This document shows, one piece after another, positions 41,033 through 53,151 of a stretch of 53,740 bases of DNA (position 1 is its first letter; each line of letters starts with the position of its first letter). The notes under the pieces were generated by a model, which worked only from the letters and a program-made list of their open reading frames with translations, was not told the DNA's origin and ran no database searches. The DNA is taken from assembly GCF_022376445.1 (NCBI RefSeq), contig NW_025955230.1:1-53740 (forward strand). The letters are read 5' to 3'. A program made the translations under genes and the position numbers. Source of the stretch: Fomitopsis serialis (Eukaryota > Basidiomycota > Agaricomycetes > Polyporales > Fomitopsidaceae).

Positions 41033-44000
41033 TCACGAGACGATGCCTAGCTTCTGGAACATGGTGTCCAAAGTTTTGAATGCAACTGGCTTGACCATAC
41101 TGGGGCAAACTCTCTCAGTGACACACGCGCCAAGTCAGATAAGACTACCCACTAGCCATCCACGCCAGCCTCAAAGGCGCGTCGTTTGTCTTCCAGAGAC
41201 GACATGCCAGTAAGCGCCAGAATCCGGGCTGCAGGTAGCTTCTGGTCAGAACCTTCTGATGACGGGTTAGCAAGCTTTCGCGTAGTCTCGATCGATCGCA
41301 TCTGTATAGTAGCGCTAACGCCTGAATAGAGATCTGTCAGGAAGTAAGTTCACCGGAGAAACATATTGGACCCACCATCAAGCACCGGCATAGACAAATC
41401 TACTAAAACCACGCTAGATGCATCGTCAGATCGCGTACGGGAAAAGCGGTCAAATGTCCTTACTCAAAATGACCGTCGGTCTCGAATATACGAACACCTT
41501 CCAGCCCGTCAACGGCCTCGCGAAATTCATGGCCCTATTCCGTTTTCAGCCTTATGTCAGAGCCCCTCAAGCATAGTTCTCACCTTGTTCCTGAGCCACT
41601 TGATTCTGTTGGAAATGGTCAGTGTCGTTTAGTGTGGACACTATCTCCACACTCACAGCAAGTTCCGCAATATGCTGTTGTCTTCGATAACTAAGACGCG
41701 CAAGGCACTCCGGACACCGAGTGAACCAATAGACGATTTAAGCAGCGTTCCACTTGTACCAATGTTGACCGTGGGGCTAGCTGAATTTGGTGAGGATGGT
41801 GCCGAGTCCGGAGGTTCAGGCTCAATGCCGTCCATGTCTTCTGGAGGGGTCGTCATATGCGACCAACTAGCTCCTGGGTGAGCCGTCGCGGCGCGCAGGC
41901 CTAGAGTCGGCCGTGCCTTCTTGTGCACTTGCATAGTGGTCTCCTCTGAGAAGCGGCGAGGTAGCGTAGAATAGACACCCTCGTCCGAGAGCGCGGCTGG
42001 GCTGATTGGCTGAGGCGATTCTGGTCGGCCGTGCAGCGTGGGGTTCTTCTTGGTGCCTTGACCGAACGTCAACACATGCAAGCACAATTTCAGCGCAGCA
42101 TGTAATCGAACGGGGCCGACAGGCTTGTACACAATCCTGCAGAATCCTCCGATACGCTCGTACTCGCCAACCATGTTCATCAAACGGGGATCACCCCGCA
42201 GCGAGGAGAGAATGATGAATGGCCGGGATCCGTCCTTGTTCTCGATAGCTTGCGTGATCGGCTCGAGGACCTCGTTCACAATGACGAGTTGACCAGGTTG
42301 ATCGTCTTCAGCGATGTCGAGGCCCCACCGCGAAGACAGATACGATGTGGTGACGGTGCGTAAGAGTTGCACCCCGCGATGCGGGTCTGAGAACCCGAGA
42401 AGGGAAATCAGAGGACGATTTAGGGACTCGTACACCTTAATCAAATCTTCATCGGCTGCTCGAGCGTGAGCATCCTCGAGCACCTCGGCGGCAAAGGTGA
42501 TCTTGATCTCGGTACCAACGCCCTCGGCACTCCATACATCTACCTTCCCGTCCACGCTCTTCGAACGAACAATGCTGTTTACGATCGCAAGACCCAATCC
42601 TGTGCCTGTCTGCAGAGGATTCTCTTGAGAGAATGGGTGGAACAGTTGGTTCTGGGTCTTAGTCAGTAAGTTTCTATATGCGAACACAGGCCAGGTATAC
42701 CTTCAAGAAATTTTGGCTGATCCCCTGGCACAAGTGTCAGACGGGTGGGATATGTACACGATGCTATACTCACCTTCCCGGTGTCTATGACGGAGAGCTC
42801 TACCATGACTTTGTTCTTCGCGGTATCGTCGCCTGTTGGAAGCTGACGAAGCATGACATGTACATAGCCATCCTGCAGATAGTATGCATCGGCACCTCAC
42901 AAGCTCCACGGACACCACACTTACAGTCGTAAACTTCAGACTATTCCCGAAAACGTTCATCAAGATCCGACGAATGCCACCCTTCTCACAGAGAAAGGTC
43001 CAACCCTGGAAGCGAGCATGTGAACATCGGCCGGATAGAACATGACAAGACTCTCACAGTTTTACTATGCCCAATGTCGAGAACGGTCTCGACATGACGC
43101 GGACGCGGGTCCGCAAGCGCACTTGAGCGGTCCGCCTTGGGAGGTGAGTACACGCTGCCAATTTCAGACGTGAACATTCTCGCTCGATGCCCAATCCAGC
43201 ATCCCTCCGTAGCCTCCTCGACCAATTGCATCAAATTGACTCTGCGCTATAAGTCAGGGTCGGCACCAAAAGTGATTGTGACAAGACGACATACCGGCTG
43301 TGATGAATGGTGTGTTCTACGCCTCCGGCTTTCGAGTTGCCGCTCAGCTTCGTGAAGTCTAACACATGGTTCACGGTCTCGACCAAGGACGTCCCACACG
43401 CCTGAACCGTCTGTAGGAAGGACGCCTGGCTGTGATCCAGTGGCGTGTCCGACAGCAACTCCGCAGACGCCAGGATCTGGGTCAGAAACGAAGTGAGCAC
43501 GGCGACCTTTAGGCGCTGAAGAGCTGGCTACATACACCGTGCAACGGGGTTCGCAGCTCATGCGATATGCTGTAAGTCGAAGCTCAAAAAACGGAGCGCT
43601 CTCAAACAGGCGATGAAGAACGTACTTGGAAATGAAGAGGCTCTTAGCTTTGTCGGCAAGAATCATCCTGCGCTTCAACACTGCCGAAAGGATGATGACA
43701 CCTGATACGAAATGTCAGTGAACAAGCGGCGTCGCTTCACGCAAGGAACCTACCTATCGCACGAAGGTATGACAACTCATGACCCTCAAGCTACGCCGTG
43801 AGTCAGCAAATGCTGTCAAAGCCTCGAACATAGTTCCACTTACGAAAGGTGTCGTGCGTTCACCAGTGCTGTACGCGCAGAGCAACGCGAACGGCTGCTT
43901 GTCGATGTTGAAGATAGGGACGACTGTCACAAGATCAGATCTCGCCAATTGACAACGTATAACCGTGCTAAGACATACCAAGTGCATACTGTATGCGCTG

Positions 44001-47000
44001 CGGCAAGAATGGCCTAAGTGTTGTCGGTACGATGCCTTCGCAAACCTTGCCATCTGGGTTTTTTGTGAAGAATTCTTGCAGCCGCGAGTACTCCTCTTTG
44101 CTGAGCGACTTGCTGACCGTAGCACTGCCCGCGATCCGATCTGCGTTGTGTACTGTCACGGCCATGGCACTCTCCGCGCCCACGGTCTCGACGACGTCGA
44201 CATGGGACACGTCTAGCACAACCGCGCCTTCCACGTCGAGCGTCCGCTTCACGAGCCGTGCAGCACGCAGGTAGACCTGCTCCATGGATGTACCCACAAA
44301 GACGCCCTTCTCGCTCTCGACTTCCTTGTCAAGATCGAGGCAATCTCGCGTGAACTGCTCCATCTACACGTGATGTCAGTAGCAGCATCACACATCGCCC
44401 AGGGACACCTACAGAATTTTGGATGCGATCGCGAATGCGAAGCTGGATCTACAGAAGCCTGTCAGATATACCACAAAATATCCATCAGAAACCCCGTACC
44501 TTATCTTTCCACAACTCCAACTCCCTCATGGCAACTTGCTGTCAAGAAGTCAGTCACGAAGTGACTATCCTGGTAACTCAACACTGACCGCGAACTCCTT
44601 GAGCGTGTGCCTTTGCCGAGGGCTAAACTCACGTCGTGGAGTGTCATCGATGATCGACAGCCTTCTCGAGTGATCAGAGCCATGTTGAGAGTCGCAAGGA
44701 GTATCCTCAGACTTACGTGCCAATGTTGTACCCTTCGTGCGTGCGCAGTGGACACGCAGCGTAAAAGCGAATGTGAGGGTCTCCGATGACGAGGGGCTGC
44801 AAAAACTGGTGTGAAGACCGGCGACATAGTCAAAAGACAAGATCCTACATTTTTGGCGAATCTCCAGTCTTCCGACGCGTCAAGGACCACAGTGGGTTCG
44901 TCATCCCTTACACATCACCACATCGTCAATTTCACAGCTAGCAACAGGAATGGTGACTTACCTTTGCAGGATCGTATGTGCGTCAAAGCATATCGTCCTC
45001 GACATGTTCTGTACGCCCAGTCCCGCTGACACAACAGCACGGAGTCAATCACGCCCGTCAACCAAACGACTATTTGCGAATATCACTTACACTCTGATTT
45101 AAAGAACCTAGAACAGTGCCCGTCAGACGTCTGATCAAACAATGCCCTATTGGCAGAGACTTACTCCTCTGTTCCGTCCACCAACGAGATCGTGACGATC
45201 TTCGTATTGAACACAAGTTTGACGAGGTGCACGATCCGGTCGAAGTTGAGGTCCCTTCCCGTGCCCCAGATATTGAACCTGCGTTCAGCCGCACGCGTCA
45301 AAACGGCACGAGCCGCGAAGCATACGAAGCAATACGTACTTGTAGAGCGCTCTGCGGCGTTCGAGCTCATCAGGGGGGTTAGGCGGTGCGAGGTAGCCCA
45401 ACTCCGAATACATCTGCTCCTCCTTCGCCGCCCTCCCCGTTGAGCCGCTCACATAGCTCTCCGACGCCGGCCGCGCCGAACGTATACGCCGCTCGTACAG
45501 TGATTGCGTTGGCAGTGGCGCAGAAGTCTGACGCGTGAGACATATCCTCCTGGGAAGTGCAGGGACCGTCTGCGGGTCGACGTCGAATGGGGGCGCGGAG
45601 ACCTGGCGTTCCGGGTGGTGATCCAGAATGATGTTGGTAGGGAAGGGAGGCTCGCCTGCCTGAATGAGCGTCTCGACTCGCGTCGGCTCAACAGGCCCGA
45701 AGTAGTCTTCATCGGGCTCCTGCGTGTTGTATTTGACGGGGGCCGTAGCAGGCGGTACTGACGCGCCTATGATTGGGATTGGTGGGTGTGCGTCGGGCTG
45801 CTGAGCCGCAAAATCTGGCTCTGTGCGCTCTCTTTCCGGCTGAGAGTCGACGGCGCCCTCACTTGGCTCTGGCGGGCTTTGCTCGATCGTCGGTAGACGC
45901 CCATCCTCTACGTCCTGAGTACCCTGCCAAAAGCTACTGAGACGCGACTTGCGCAGCGTGCCGGGAGAGTAGAGGGGCTGGTTGGCCGGCAGCGTGAGGT
46001 ACGTGCTGTCTGAAGGATGTGACCCCGGGATGGTAGCCGTTACGCCGCGCATAGGATCGGTCAGTTCGTGTTCTGGCGAAGGAAGTGCCAGGGGTGCCAC
46101 AGAGACACCCGCTCCCGCCCATCGCATTGCAGCGGCCGTCGTAGCCGCGTCCGTCATTGGAATTGTAGCATCTCGTGAGCTGTCGCTAGCTGCAGACGGG
46201 GAATAGGACGACCCCGCGACAGAGGGACGCAGGTCTGTGAAAGAGCTCCGGAGTCTATGCGAGAAAGCCCCCAGGTTGAACGGAACGTTCAGCCTTTTCG
46301 GCTTCGATATGGCACTGCGCTGGACAGCAGGTGCAGACTGGGAGACGGGGAATGTATCTGGGGGACTGTCAGCGCCTGACATACCACCGGCGTCAAGATC
46401 AACACCGTTTTGGGTGGTAACATCGCTGGAAGAGCCAAGAGACTGAAGACCCAGAGGAAATGATTGGCCTTCGAGCGGGTCGTGGTCCGGCGAATCACAG
46501 ATCTCCTCAATTGGTCGATCGAGTATGGATGCGGCAGACTCCGACCGTACCGCTCTTGAGTGCGTCGGTGCGTTCAAGCACGACCGCGGCGCGTTCGGAG
46601 TTCTGAGAGGATCCCAACGACCCATCGCATAGGCACTGACGAACGTCGCCCAGTCATAGTCGCCCTCTTGGTCGCGTTTCTCGTGCGTGGATTGAGTCGT
46701 GGAAAGCTGATCCTCGGCTGGCGAAGGATCAAAAGGGGATTGCAGCATGTCGACTGGACGCCTCAGCTAAGATGCAAGACACGCCGAAGCAGCGCACTAC
46801 CACTCACCTGAATAAGCAAGACGCGACGCTTCCTCCCGAAGGCCCTCCACTGCGGCATGTGCGCGCCGGTTCATCTCGAGGATGCGCACGTCGTCGGCTA
46901 TGTCAGACTTACGGGGTTCTGGCTCAGCCACGCCCTCGCTTGCCTCCTCGCCATCGGATGCAGGTGTGACTGCAGTAGTAGATAAGTCCGTAGTAGATGG

Positions 47001-47231
47001 GGATGCGGAGGAAGGTAATAGCATGCCTCGCTCCTCCGCAGAGGAGGCAGTCGAAGGTCTGCGCAGTGGGCGTTTCCTGCCCGGCAAAGCGATGTTCGGG
47101 ATTGGGCGCAGAACGGCGTACGGCGTCGGCGACGAGGAAAGCGACAAAGATATGTCGTTGAGGGAAATATTGGAACCAGAAGCAGCGGAGAGGATGTCGG
47201 TGTTCCGCTGTGCTTCAGGGAGATGATCCAT
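41033..47231 (-). CDS. Hybrid histidine kinase with GAF domain
   Basis: Cytosolic two-component phosphorelay sensor feeding a His phosphotransfer protein. The start at 47231 gives [14 protein letters not shown]; exon 1 joins across an intron to [16 protein letters not shown]. The first 600 or so residues are Ser/Pro-rich and look disordered. A GAF domain follows ([72 protein letters not shown]), then a second GAF-like stretch, the H-box ([18 protein letters not shown], His near 43545), the ATPase N box ([15 protein letters not shown]), G1/G2 boxes ([19 protein letters not shown]), a long linker and a C-terminal receiver. The receiver keeps DNSILRN, the phospho-acceptor Asp in [13 protein letters not shown], and the Lys in VKPVAFK. 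Many short introns. No membrane segments are visible. Group assignment and signal are not determinable by eye. Confidence 0.9.
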
Positions 47232-47644
47232 CAGCCCCACGCTCAAAAAAGGACAGTGAGGAGGACAGCTGGAGCAGAACACCGCGTGGAGGAGATCGCT
47301 GTGCAGGCTGAGGGGGATGGAGGACAGATGGAGGAGACGAGCGACATTGGACGCCCTGGACGACTGGAGCGGGTGGTCGCTGCAGAGGAGTGGAGGCGTG
47401 TCTGGGCGCTGCACGCAGGCGCCTACGAGACTAGATCGCCCGATTTGGCAACTGTCCTCTTCTCCAGCAACCCTCGGACAGTCGACGTCATCCCAATCTC
47501 CGATCGCTCAATTTTGCGCTCCGCGACGATGTAGAAACGCCAGGCACCAGGTGAAGCGGAGGTGAAGTACGGGCGGTCCGCGTCCAGCCACTCCGAGCCA
47601 GTTCCAGGGCGAGGTACCGTACATACAACAGATGTACATTTTGT
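47232..47644. promoter_or_regulatory. Intergenic region: Sec59 3' flank and histidine kinase promoter
   Basis: Both neighbours point left, so this 413 bp holds the dolichol kinase terminator region and the kinase promoter. No TATA box or clear motif was seen. Confidence 0.4.
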
Positions 47645-50347
47645 CTACACGTCCGCAAATACAAGCATGCTCCACATATACAGGGGCAGCAGCACATTGT
47701 CGTTCTGCACCGAGAACGCCTCCAGAGCAGAAGATAGCCCAGCGACCACCGAGTAGCGCAGTATCTGCACGCCCAGCCCCCTGGATTAGTGTATGCTCCG
47801 TCCGAGAGCACCAGCAATGCACGTACCGAAAAGTGCTCCGAAAGCCCGCACAGGCGCAGCATCCACGCGCACGCAACGATGGAAACCACGAATGCAGCAC
47901 TCCCCTCCAATGTTTTCGGGCTCGTGGCCAGCCAGCGATGCCGCCCCAGCCGTTTGCCGGCGATCGAAGCCTGACCATACTCAGAATGGTATCCTTCGTT
48001 TGCGTGGAACATGCCTACCAGAGCATCGCCCACTCCAAGCACCAACGTACCTGTATACTGGAGCAATCGAGACGGCCTTGAGCCCCACAGCGCCGCGTCA
48101 ATGTCCCGGTCGGTATATACTACTAAATGCGAACTTACCCTTCGAACCACACCGTGCCCGCACACCCGATCAGGAGGTAAAAGTGGCTGAGAATGGCCGT
48201 GCCGCTGTCCTTCTGGTCGAGGAACTCGTTCATGAAGAGATGCACCGACGCACCGAACGGATACAGCGCAAAATAGCGTACGTACTCCGCAAAGACGACA
48301 GCGCAAAGGCCGCGCTGAACGCCAAGTGTGTGAATGCTGGCTAAGTCAGTCGACCATTAGCTGAATCGCTCGTGAGCATGCGGAGCTGCATAGCTCCTCA
48401 TGAAATGGACGCTCACATCGATCGCTATGCCTGGTAGAAACATCGCCACAGCCAGTGCATGGAAGAACTTGCGCCGCGCGTTCACGCTCAACGTCGGTAC
48501 GTGTTTGTCCGCTGCGTCAAGCCAATCCGCAACATTCGACATATTCGCCCCATTCGGCAATCCCGACAGGTTCGACAAGTTCGGGAGGTTCGAAAGCTCA
48601 AGCCCAGCGGACCCCGCTGACTCCGGCGGTGGCGTCGGTGGCGCACTGGGGTCGCTAAACTCTACAGCGCCGCCTTCACGTTGGCCCGCGTTCATCCCGC
48701 GGACCCCGCCGTCGAAGCTACCGTGGTGATTCAGCACGAACTCTCCCGCGGCGTTGACGACGTTTCTGTGGCGATACCGTCTTGACCGCGCGAGCTGCCT
48801 ACTCCACCCCGCTACACTGATACTTCCCAAAGCCGCCCAATACGCCAGGAGAGCCGGCCGGCTCCACTTCGTCTTGCCTTCGAGAATCCAGAAGAGCGCC
48901 CAGAGCCACGGGTCTCGGCTGCCCAGAAGCCAGCGGGTCCAGAGGCCAATGAGGCCACCCACGATCAACACCGCGCCTGCATAGAAGCCGAGCGCGAGTA
49001 GCCTGCGGTGCTTCTGCTTTTGCTCGGGGTAGCGAAGTCGGCGGACGGGCTGCTGGGCGATGTGGCGCGAGAGGTAGAGTAGTGGGGAGAGCAGAACGCC
49101 GACGAGAAGCGAGCCGGGAATGAGGGCTATTTGGTAGATGAGAAGTGGGGTGGGAAGACGGTAGGTCTTGATAAATGAGCGTGGTAATGGGCGAGATCTT
49201 GGTGAAGGTCAGCACGTGTAAACCGGTGTTAGCGAGGACAGTATCACAGCACGTACACGGGCGATAGTGAGGCTCAACGCTTCCATTAAGAGCACGGTGG
49301 CGCCAAACACACCACTGCAAGTTCGCCGAGGGTGAAGCCGTGATGGGCCATGCGGATGGCAACATATAGCGAGAATTGGAAGAACATAGCGCATACCAAA
49401 ATCTCGTAGTAGTTGATGTCTAACAAGGTTGTCACCCTCGTACCTCGCTCGAGCCAAAGGAGGAAATCCCGCTACGCACTTTGCCATATTCCCAGTCTCA
49501 TCTCGGACAGGGCGATTCGCACACACAACACCCATAGACTCACGGACACCGTGAACAGAATGGAGAGATATGTCCTTCGACTCTCCTTACGCGGAACAGA
49601 GCTCACTTCGCCCTCGGAACCTTCAGCTTGCGGCGATGGCGGCGTTCTGTCATCCAGGATGCGATCACATGGACGATAATGATGGTCGAGCACACCGTCG
49701 CCATGTCTACCAGGTTTCTCCGAGACAGGACGAGTGCCTGCAGCGCCGTGAGAGGATGATTGGACCCGTCCAGAACCTTGGGCTGTTCGATGATCCAGCT
49801 CTGCGGGAGCGGATCCAACGGCGGGGTTGCGGCAGCAGCCTTCTCGGAGAGATACAGCAAGGCTGCGGACATCAGCGGTCCCGTCAACAGGCCAAATAAC
49901 ATGCCGTCGTCTGCAGAGTCCCTGGATACCCGAGCTTGAGCCAAAATGCAGCATGGAAGACAGCGGTCGCATTACCTATAGTTTTTCGGCACCGTCATCC
50001 ACACGAAGCCGAAGTAGCTGCCCCTCGACGCCGCATTTGGAATAAGGTTCGAAGTGCGTCTGTTGTCACGGACAACAAGGCCAGGCGATGCAGGCGTGTC
50101 CTGGGGATTAGTCTGTTTTGTGGTCGTCTCATCACTTGGCGGTAATTTGTTCCAATAGATGCGAGTGACGCAGAAATAAATCATAGATGCAATGATGAGA
50201 AGTGCAAGCTCTGCGGAGCAACGGTTAGGTTGTGACCGCTGCATACGTGGAACGATTGTTACCTATTGAGATCCACATCTCTGGCGACAACTTGTCTCGT
50301 GCATTCCACAGATCTGGAGGCAAGCGTTCACGCACACATCCCCGCAT
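47645..50347 (-). CDS. SEC59: Dolichol kinase Sec59
   Basis: ER membrane enzyme that phosphorylates dolichol with CTP to give the lipid carrier for N-glycosylation. Multiple hydrophobic helices are visible, for example LALLIIASMIYFCVTRIYW, GMLFGLLTGPLMSAALLYL, YEILVCAMFFQFSLYVAIRM and AVLIVGGLIGLWTRWLLG. The catalytic CTP-binding region is TLVLGVGDALASIAGKRLG followed by HRWLATSPKTLEGSAAFVV; intron splicing joins DAL to ASIAGK. The protein ends LPLYMWSMLVFADV. A conserved block VNARRKFFHALAVAMFLPG precedes. The start is uncertain: 50347 (MRGCVRERLPPDLWNARDK) is the nearest ATG in frame. A Ser-rich stretch ending KIAQFEIRHLLPSFVHATFD lies upstream, with possible ATG at 50631, and may be an N-terminal exon, but I could not find a good splice junction. 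Confidence 0.9.
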
Positions 50348-51536
50348 TTTGGTGGCGCAGTATCCAAGAGAGCAGATCAGCAAGGAGGTTTCGAACGTTT
50401 GCCGTAAGTCAAGGGTAAGCTTCCAACTGGTCGACGAAAACGGAGGTCGAATGTAGCGTGAACAAAGCTCGGCAAGAGATGGCGTATCTCAAACTGAGCG
50501 ATCTTCTGACGACTGAAGATGGAGGACGGGCTGTTCCCTGGCATTGACATCTGGTTAGAGAACGAGAACCCATTTTGGTCGGCATTAACTGCAGGTGATC
50601 GTGAACGAGTGAATGGTCTCCGTTGAAGCATTGCCGGACTGCTCTGCCTTGCACTTCCTGGACCAGCCGAAGCAGGGGCTTGCTGCGGGGTACCGGGACG
50701 GGCTGTCTGTACAGCAAGGCCTTTCACATTCTTCCCAGTACTGCCGATCGCGTGCTGCACGTCTGGTCTCCCTCGGGACTGCCGGAGGCCTTCGTCGGTG
50801 TCGTCGGAATCGTCGTCCGTGCTGGTGCAGATTCGGAGCTGAGGCAGGTAAGTTGTTCCGGTGATTACGAGTCGAAAGAGAGAACACACCCGGAGGACCC
50901 TGCCTGGTAGCTCGTGCTCCACCCCTGCTGCTGCTGAGGCTTCTGCTGCACGGCGACATTGCCGGAGCCCAGCCTGCGAACCTGCGGACGACGAGAAGCC
51001 TCGGCGCGGCCAGAAGCGTGTCTGGCAGCGGGAGGAGAGGGAGATGATGGTGACCGAGGCAGCTTGGCAATGGTAGAGGGGGACGTTGCGGTCAGTGCAT
51101 GGAGCGAACAGCGCTCGGTGGCTGCGACTCGGAGTCGTCGAACGCACTCGCGGCCAATGCCCGGGCCCAATGCCGATCGAGTCCGCCCACGTGGTCGATT
51201 TAACCTTCCAGCCAACCAGAGCCCTCGAGATTGACGGACCGTCGGACCCAAATCGAGCGGCCCCATTTCATCGTTCACTCTGCCCGCTACTTACGCTGAC
51301 CACGACCGCTACCAGGCGAGTGACCCGCGCAATGCACTCTCGAGCACCTCGGCGCCCTCTGGCACACGCCTTCTGGCCTGAGCGCCGTCGAAGCGCGTGG
51401 ACCACGTGCTCAGCGCGATCGGGGCTTTTGTTCGGGCGCTCGACGCGTCGCGTTGATGTTCACCACGACGCGCTTGACTTCCACCTTCCCGGCATCTTCA
51501 CGCGTTTTCTCCACTGCTTCGCGTCCGTGCCTTACC
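50348..51536. other. Divergent region between dolichol kinase and uracil-DNA glycosylase, with possible Sec59 5' exons
   Basis: On the minus strand a frame from about 51147 to 50377 is open and partly protein-like (acidic TDDDSDDTDEGL, then RRPFTRSRSP and the HLLPSF segment). A candidate intron GTGTGTTC...CCTCAG lies near 50840-50900. It may be the N-terminal part of Sec59 or untranslated leader. The right part holds the glycosylase promoter. Confidence 0.4.
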
Positions 51537-53151
51537 ATGTCAGCCAAGGAGCGTGTTGTGTACCTTGAAGACCTCGATGGTTCTGCTGAAACGAAGGAAG
51601 ACGCAACAAATGCTGTGCAAGACGCCGCCCGGGAGGGCAAGTCCGCGGCGCCACATCCGCGCTCATAGTCGAAACCAATGTTGCTGTCGCCGAGCAAAAG
51701 ACGTCCTCGTCGACCGCGGTAAAGCGACAGAGGACACTCGTGGACATGTTTTCCGGCGGCGCGTCTGCTAACGCGCCTGCAGCCAAAAAGATCAAGGTCA
51801 CCAGGACAGCGAGCAGTATAGCGTCGACCGCGTCTACTTTGAGCTCGCAGCCGTCCCTGAACTCCATTCCCTTCTCCATGTCGGAATTTCAGGCCGCTTT
51901 GTCAGACGAGGAGCGTAAGCTACTCGCCCTCGAGTGTGAGACCCTTGGCAAGAGTTGGTGAGTTGGCCACTGTCAGTCAAATGTTGCTCCGCTCATGGCG
52001 GAACTGATGTGCCTGGCAGGTTCAAGATGCTCAAAGATGAGATTCGGAAGCCTTATTTCCTAAAATTAAAGCAGTTTCTGTACGACGCGGGCGTCCACGG
52101 TGCGAAGGACAGCGCCCCAAACCTCAAAATCTATCCCTCGCGTGAGTCACAGCGTCAACGGTCACTTCGATATCCGACTCTCAACGGAGGTTACATAAAC
52201 GCACAGCGAAGAATATCTACTCTTGGTCCAATCTTACTCCCCTTGGCCGAGTGAAGGTCGTCATCATCGGCCAGGATCCCTATCACGGTCCCGGGCAAGC
52301 CCACGGTAAGCATAAGCATATCAAGGCCTCCGACATCTTCCGTCTGATAGAAGTGCCCGACTCGTGCCAGGGCTGTGCTTCTCCGTCCCTCCAGGCGTGG
52401 CCGTGCCTCCGTCTTTGCGTAATGTAAGCATTCATCTCCACCGGGAAGACCATGCACGCCCATTGACCGCACCCGGTGGACAGATTTACGCAGAAATCAA
52501 GGCGGAGCACCCGCAGTTCGAGCCCCCAAGCACGGGTAAGCACACTCACCCACTGCCTGACTCATCGCGCCGCCACAGGCGCGCGGTCCGTCTTCCCACT
52601 TACACGCCGCTCCACAGAAACCTGACGGCATGGGCCGAAAACGGCGTCCTTCTGCTGAACACATGCCTCACCGTCAAGGCAGGCGACGCTGGTTCCCACT
52701 CCGGGAAGGGCTGGGAAGAGTTCACCGACAGGGTGGTCGACGTCGTTGACAGATACGGCGGCGCCAATCTCGCGAACCCGAACGGCGCAGGAGGGCGCGG
52801 CCGGGGCATCGTCTTCCTCGCCTGGGGAGCCTGGGCCGCGAAACGCGTCGCGAAACTGGACAAGGTAGGCCCCATTCAGTCTGCGGTTCCCGCCCTTCAC
52901 CGCATCCCGCGCGCCTGACCCGTGCGTCCCTCCGCCAGAAAAAGCATCTCATCCTGAAGAGCGCGGTGAGTGGCGTGTTCCTTTGGAGTGGTCCGGAAGG
53001 TCTCACATAAGCACTGTCTTCTCATTGGCAGCATCCGTCCCCGCTGAGCGCGAGCAGAGGCTTCCTTGGTAACGGGCACTTCAAGCAGGCGAATGAATGG
53101 CTAGAACAGAAGTACGGTCCAGACGGCTGCGTGGACTGGTGCAAGCTTTGA
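51537..53151 (+). CDS. UNG1: Uracil-DNA glycosylase (family 1)
   Basis: Removes uracil from DNA in base excision repair, in nucleus and mitochondria. The catalytic water-activating motif is [20 protein letters not shown] (Asp in GQDPYHG), then [24 protein letters not shown] and the DNA-intercalating loop AHPSPLSA. It ends [17 protein letters not shown]. The core begins at [20 protein letters not shown]. Upstream, [13 protein letters not shown] resembles a PCNA-interacting (PIP) box, which family 1 enzymes carry near the N-terminus. The start at 51537 ([15 protein letters not shown]) is provisional: a frame change between it and the PIP region must be bridged, perhaps by an intron with a weak GTTCTG donor ending CTCATAG near 51669. 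Odd: an insertion [20 protein letters not shown] between the helix and [13 protein letters not shown]. Confidence 0.93.
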
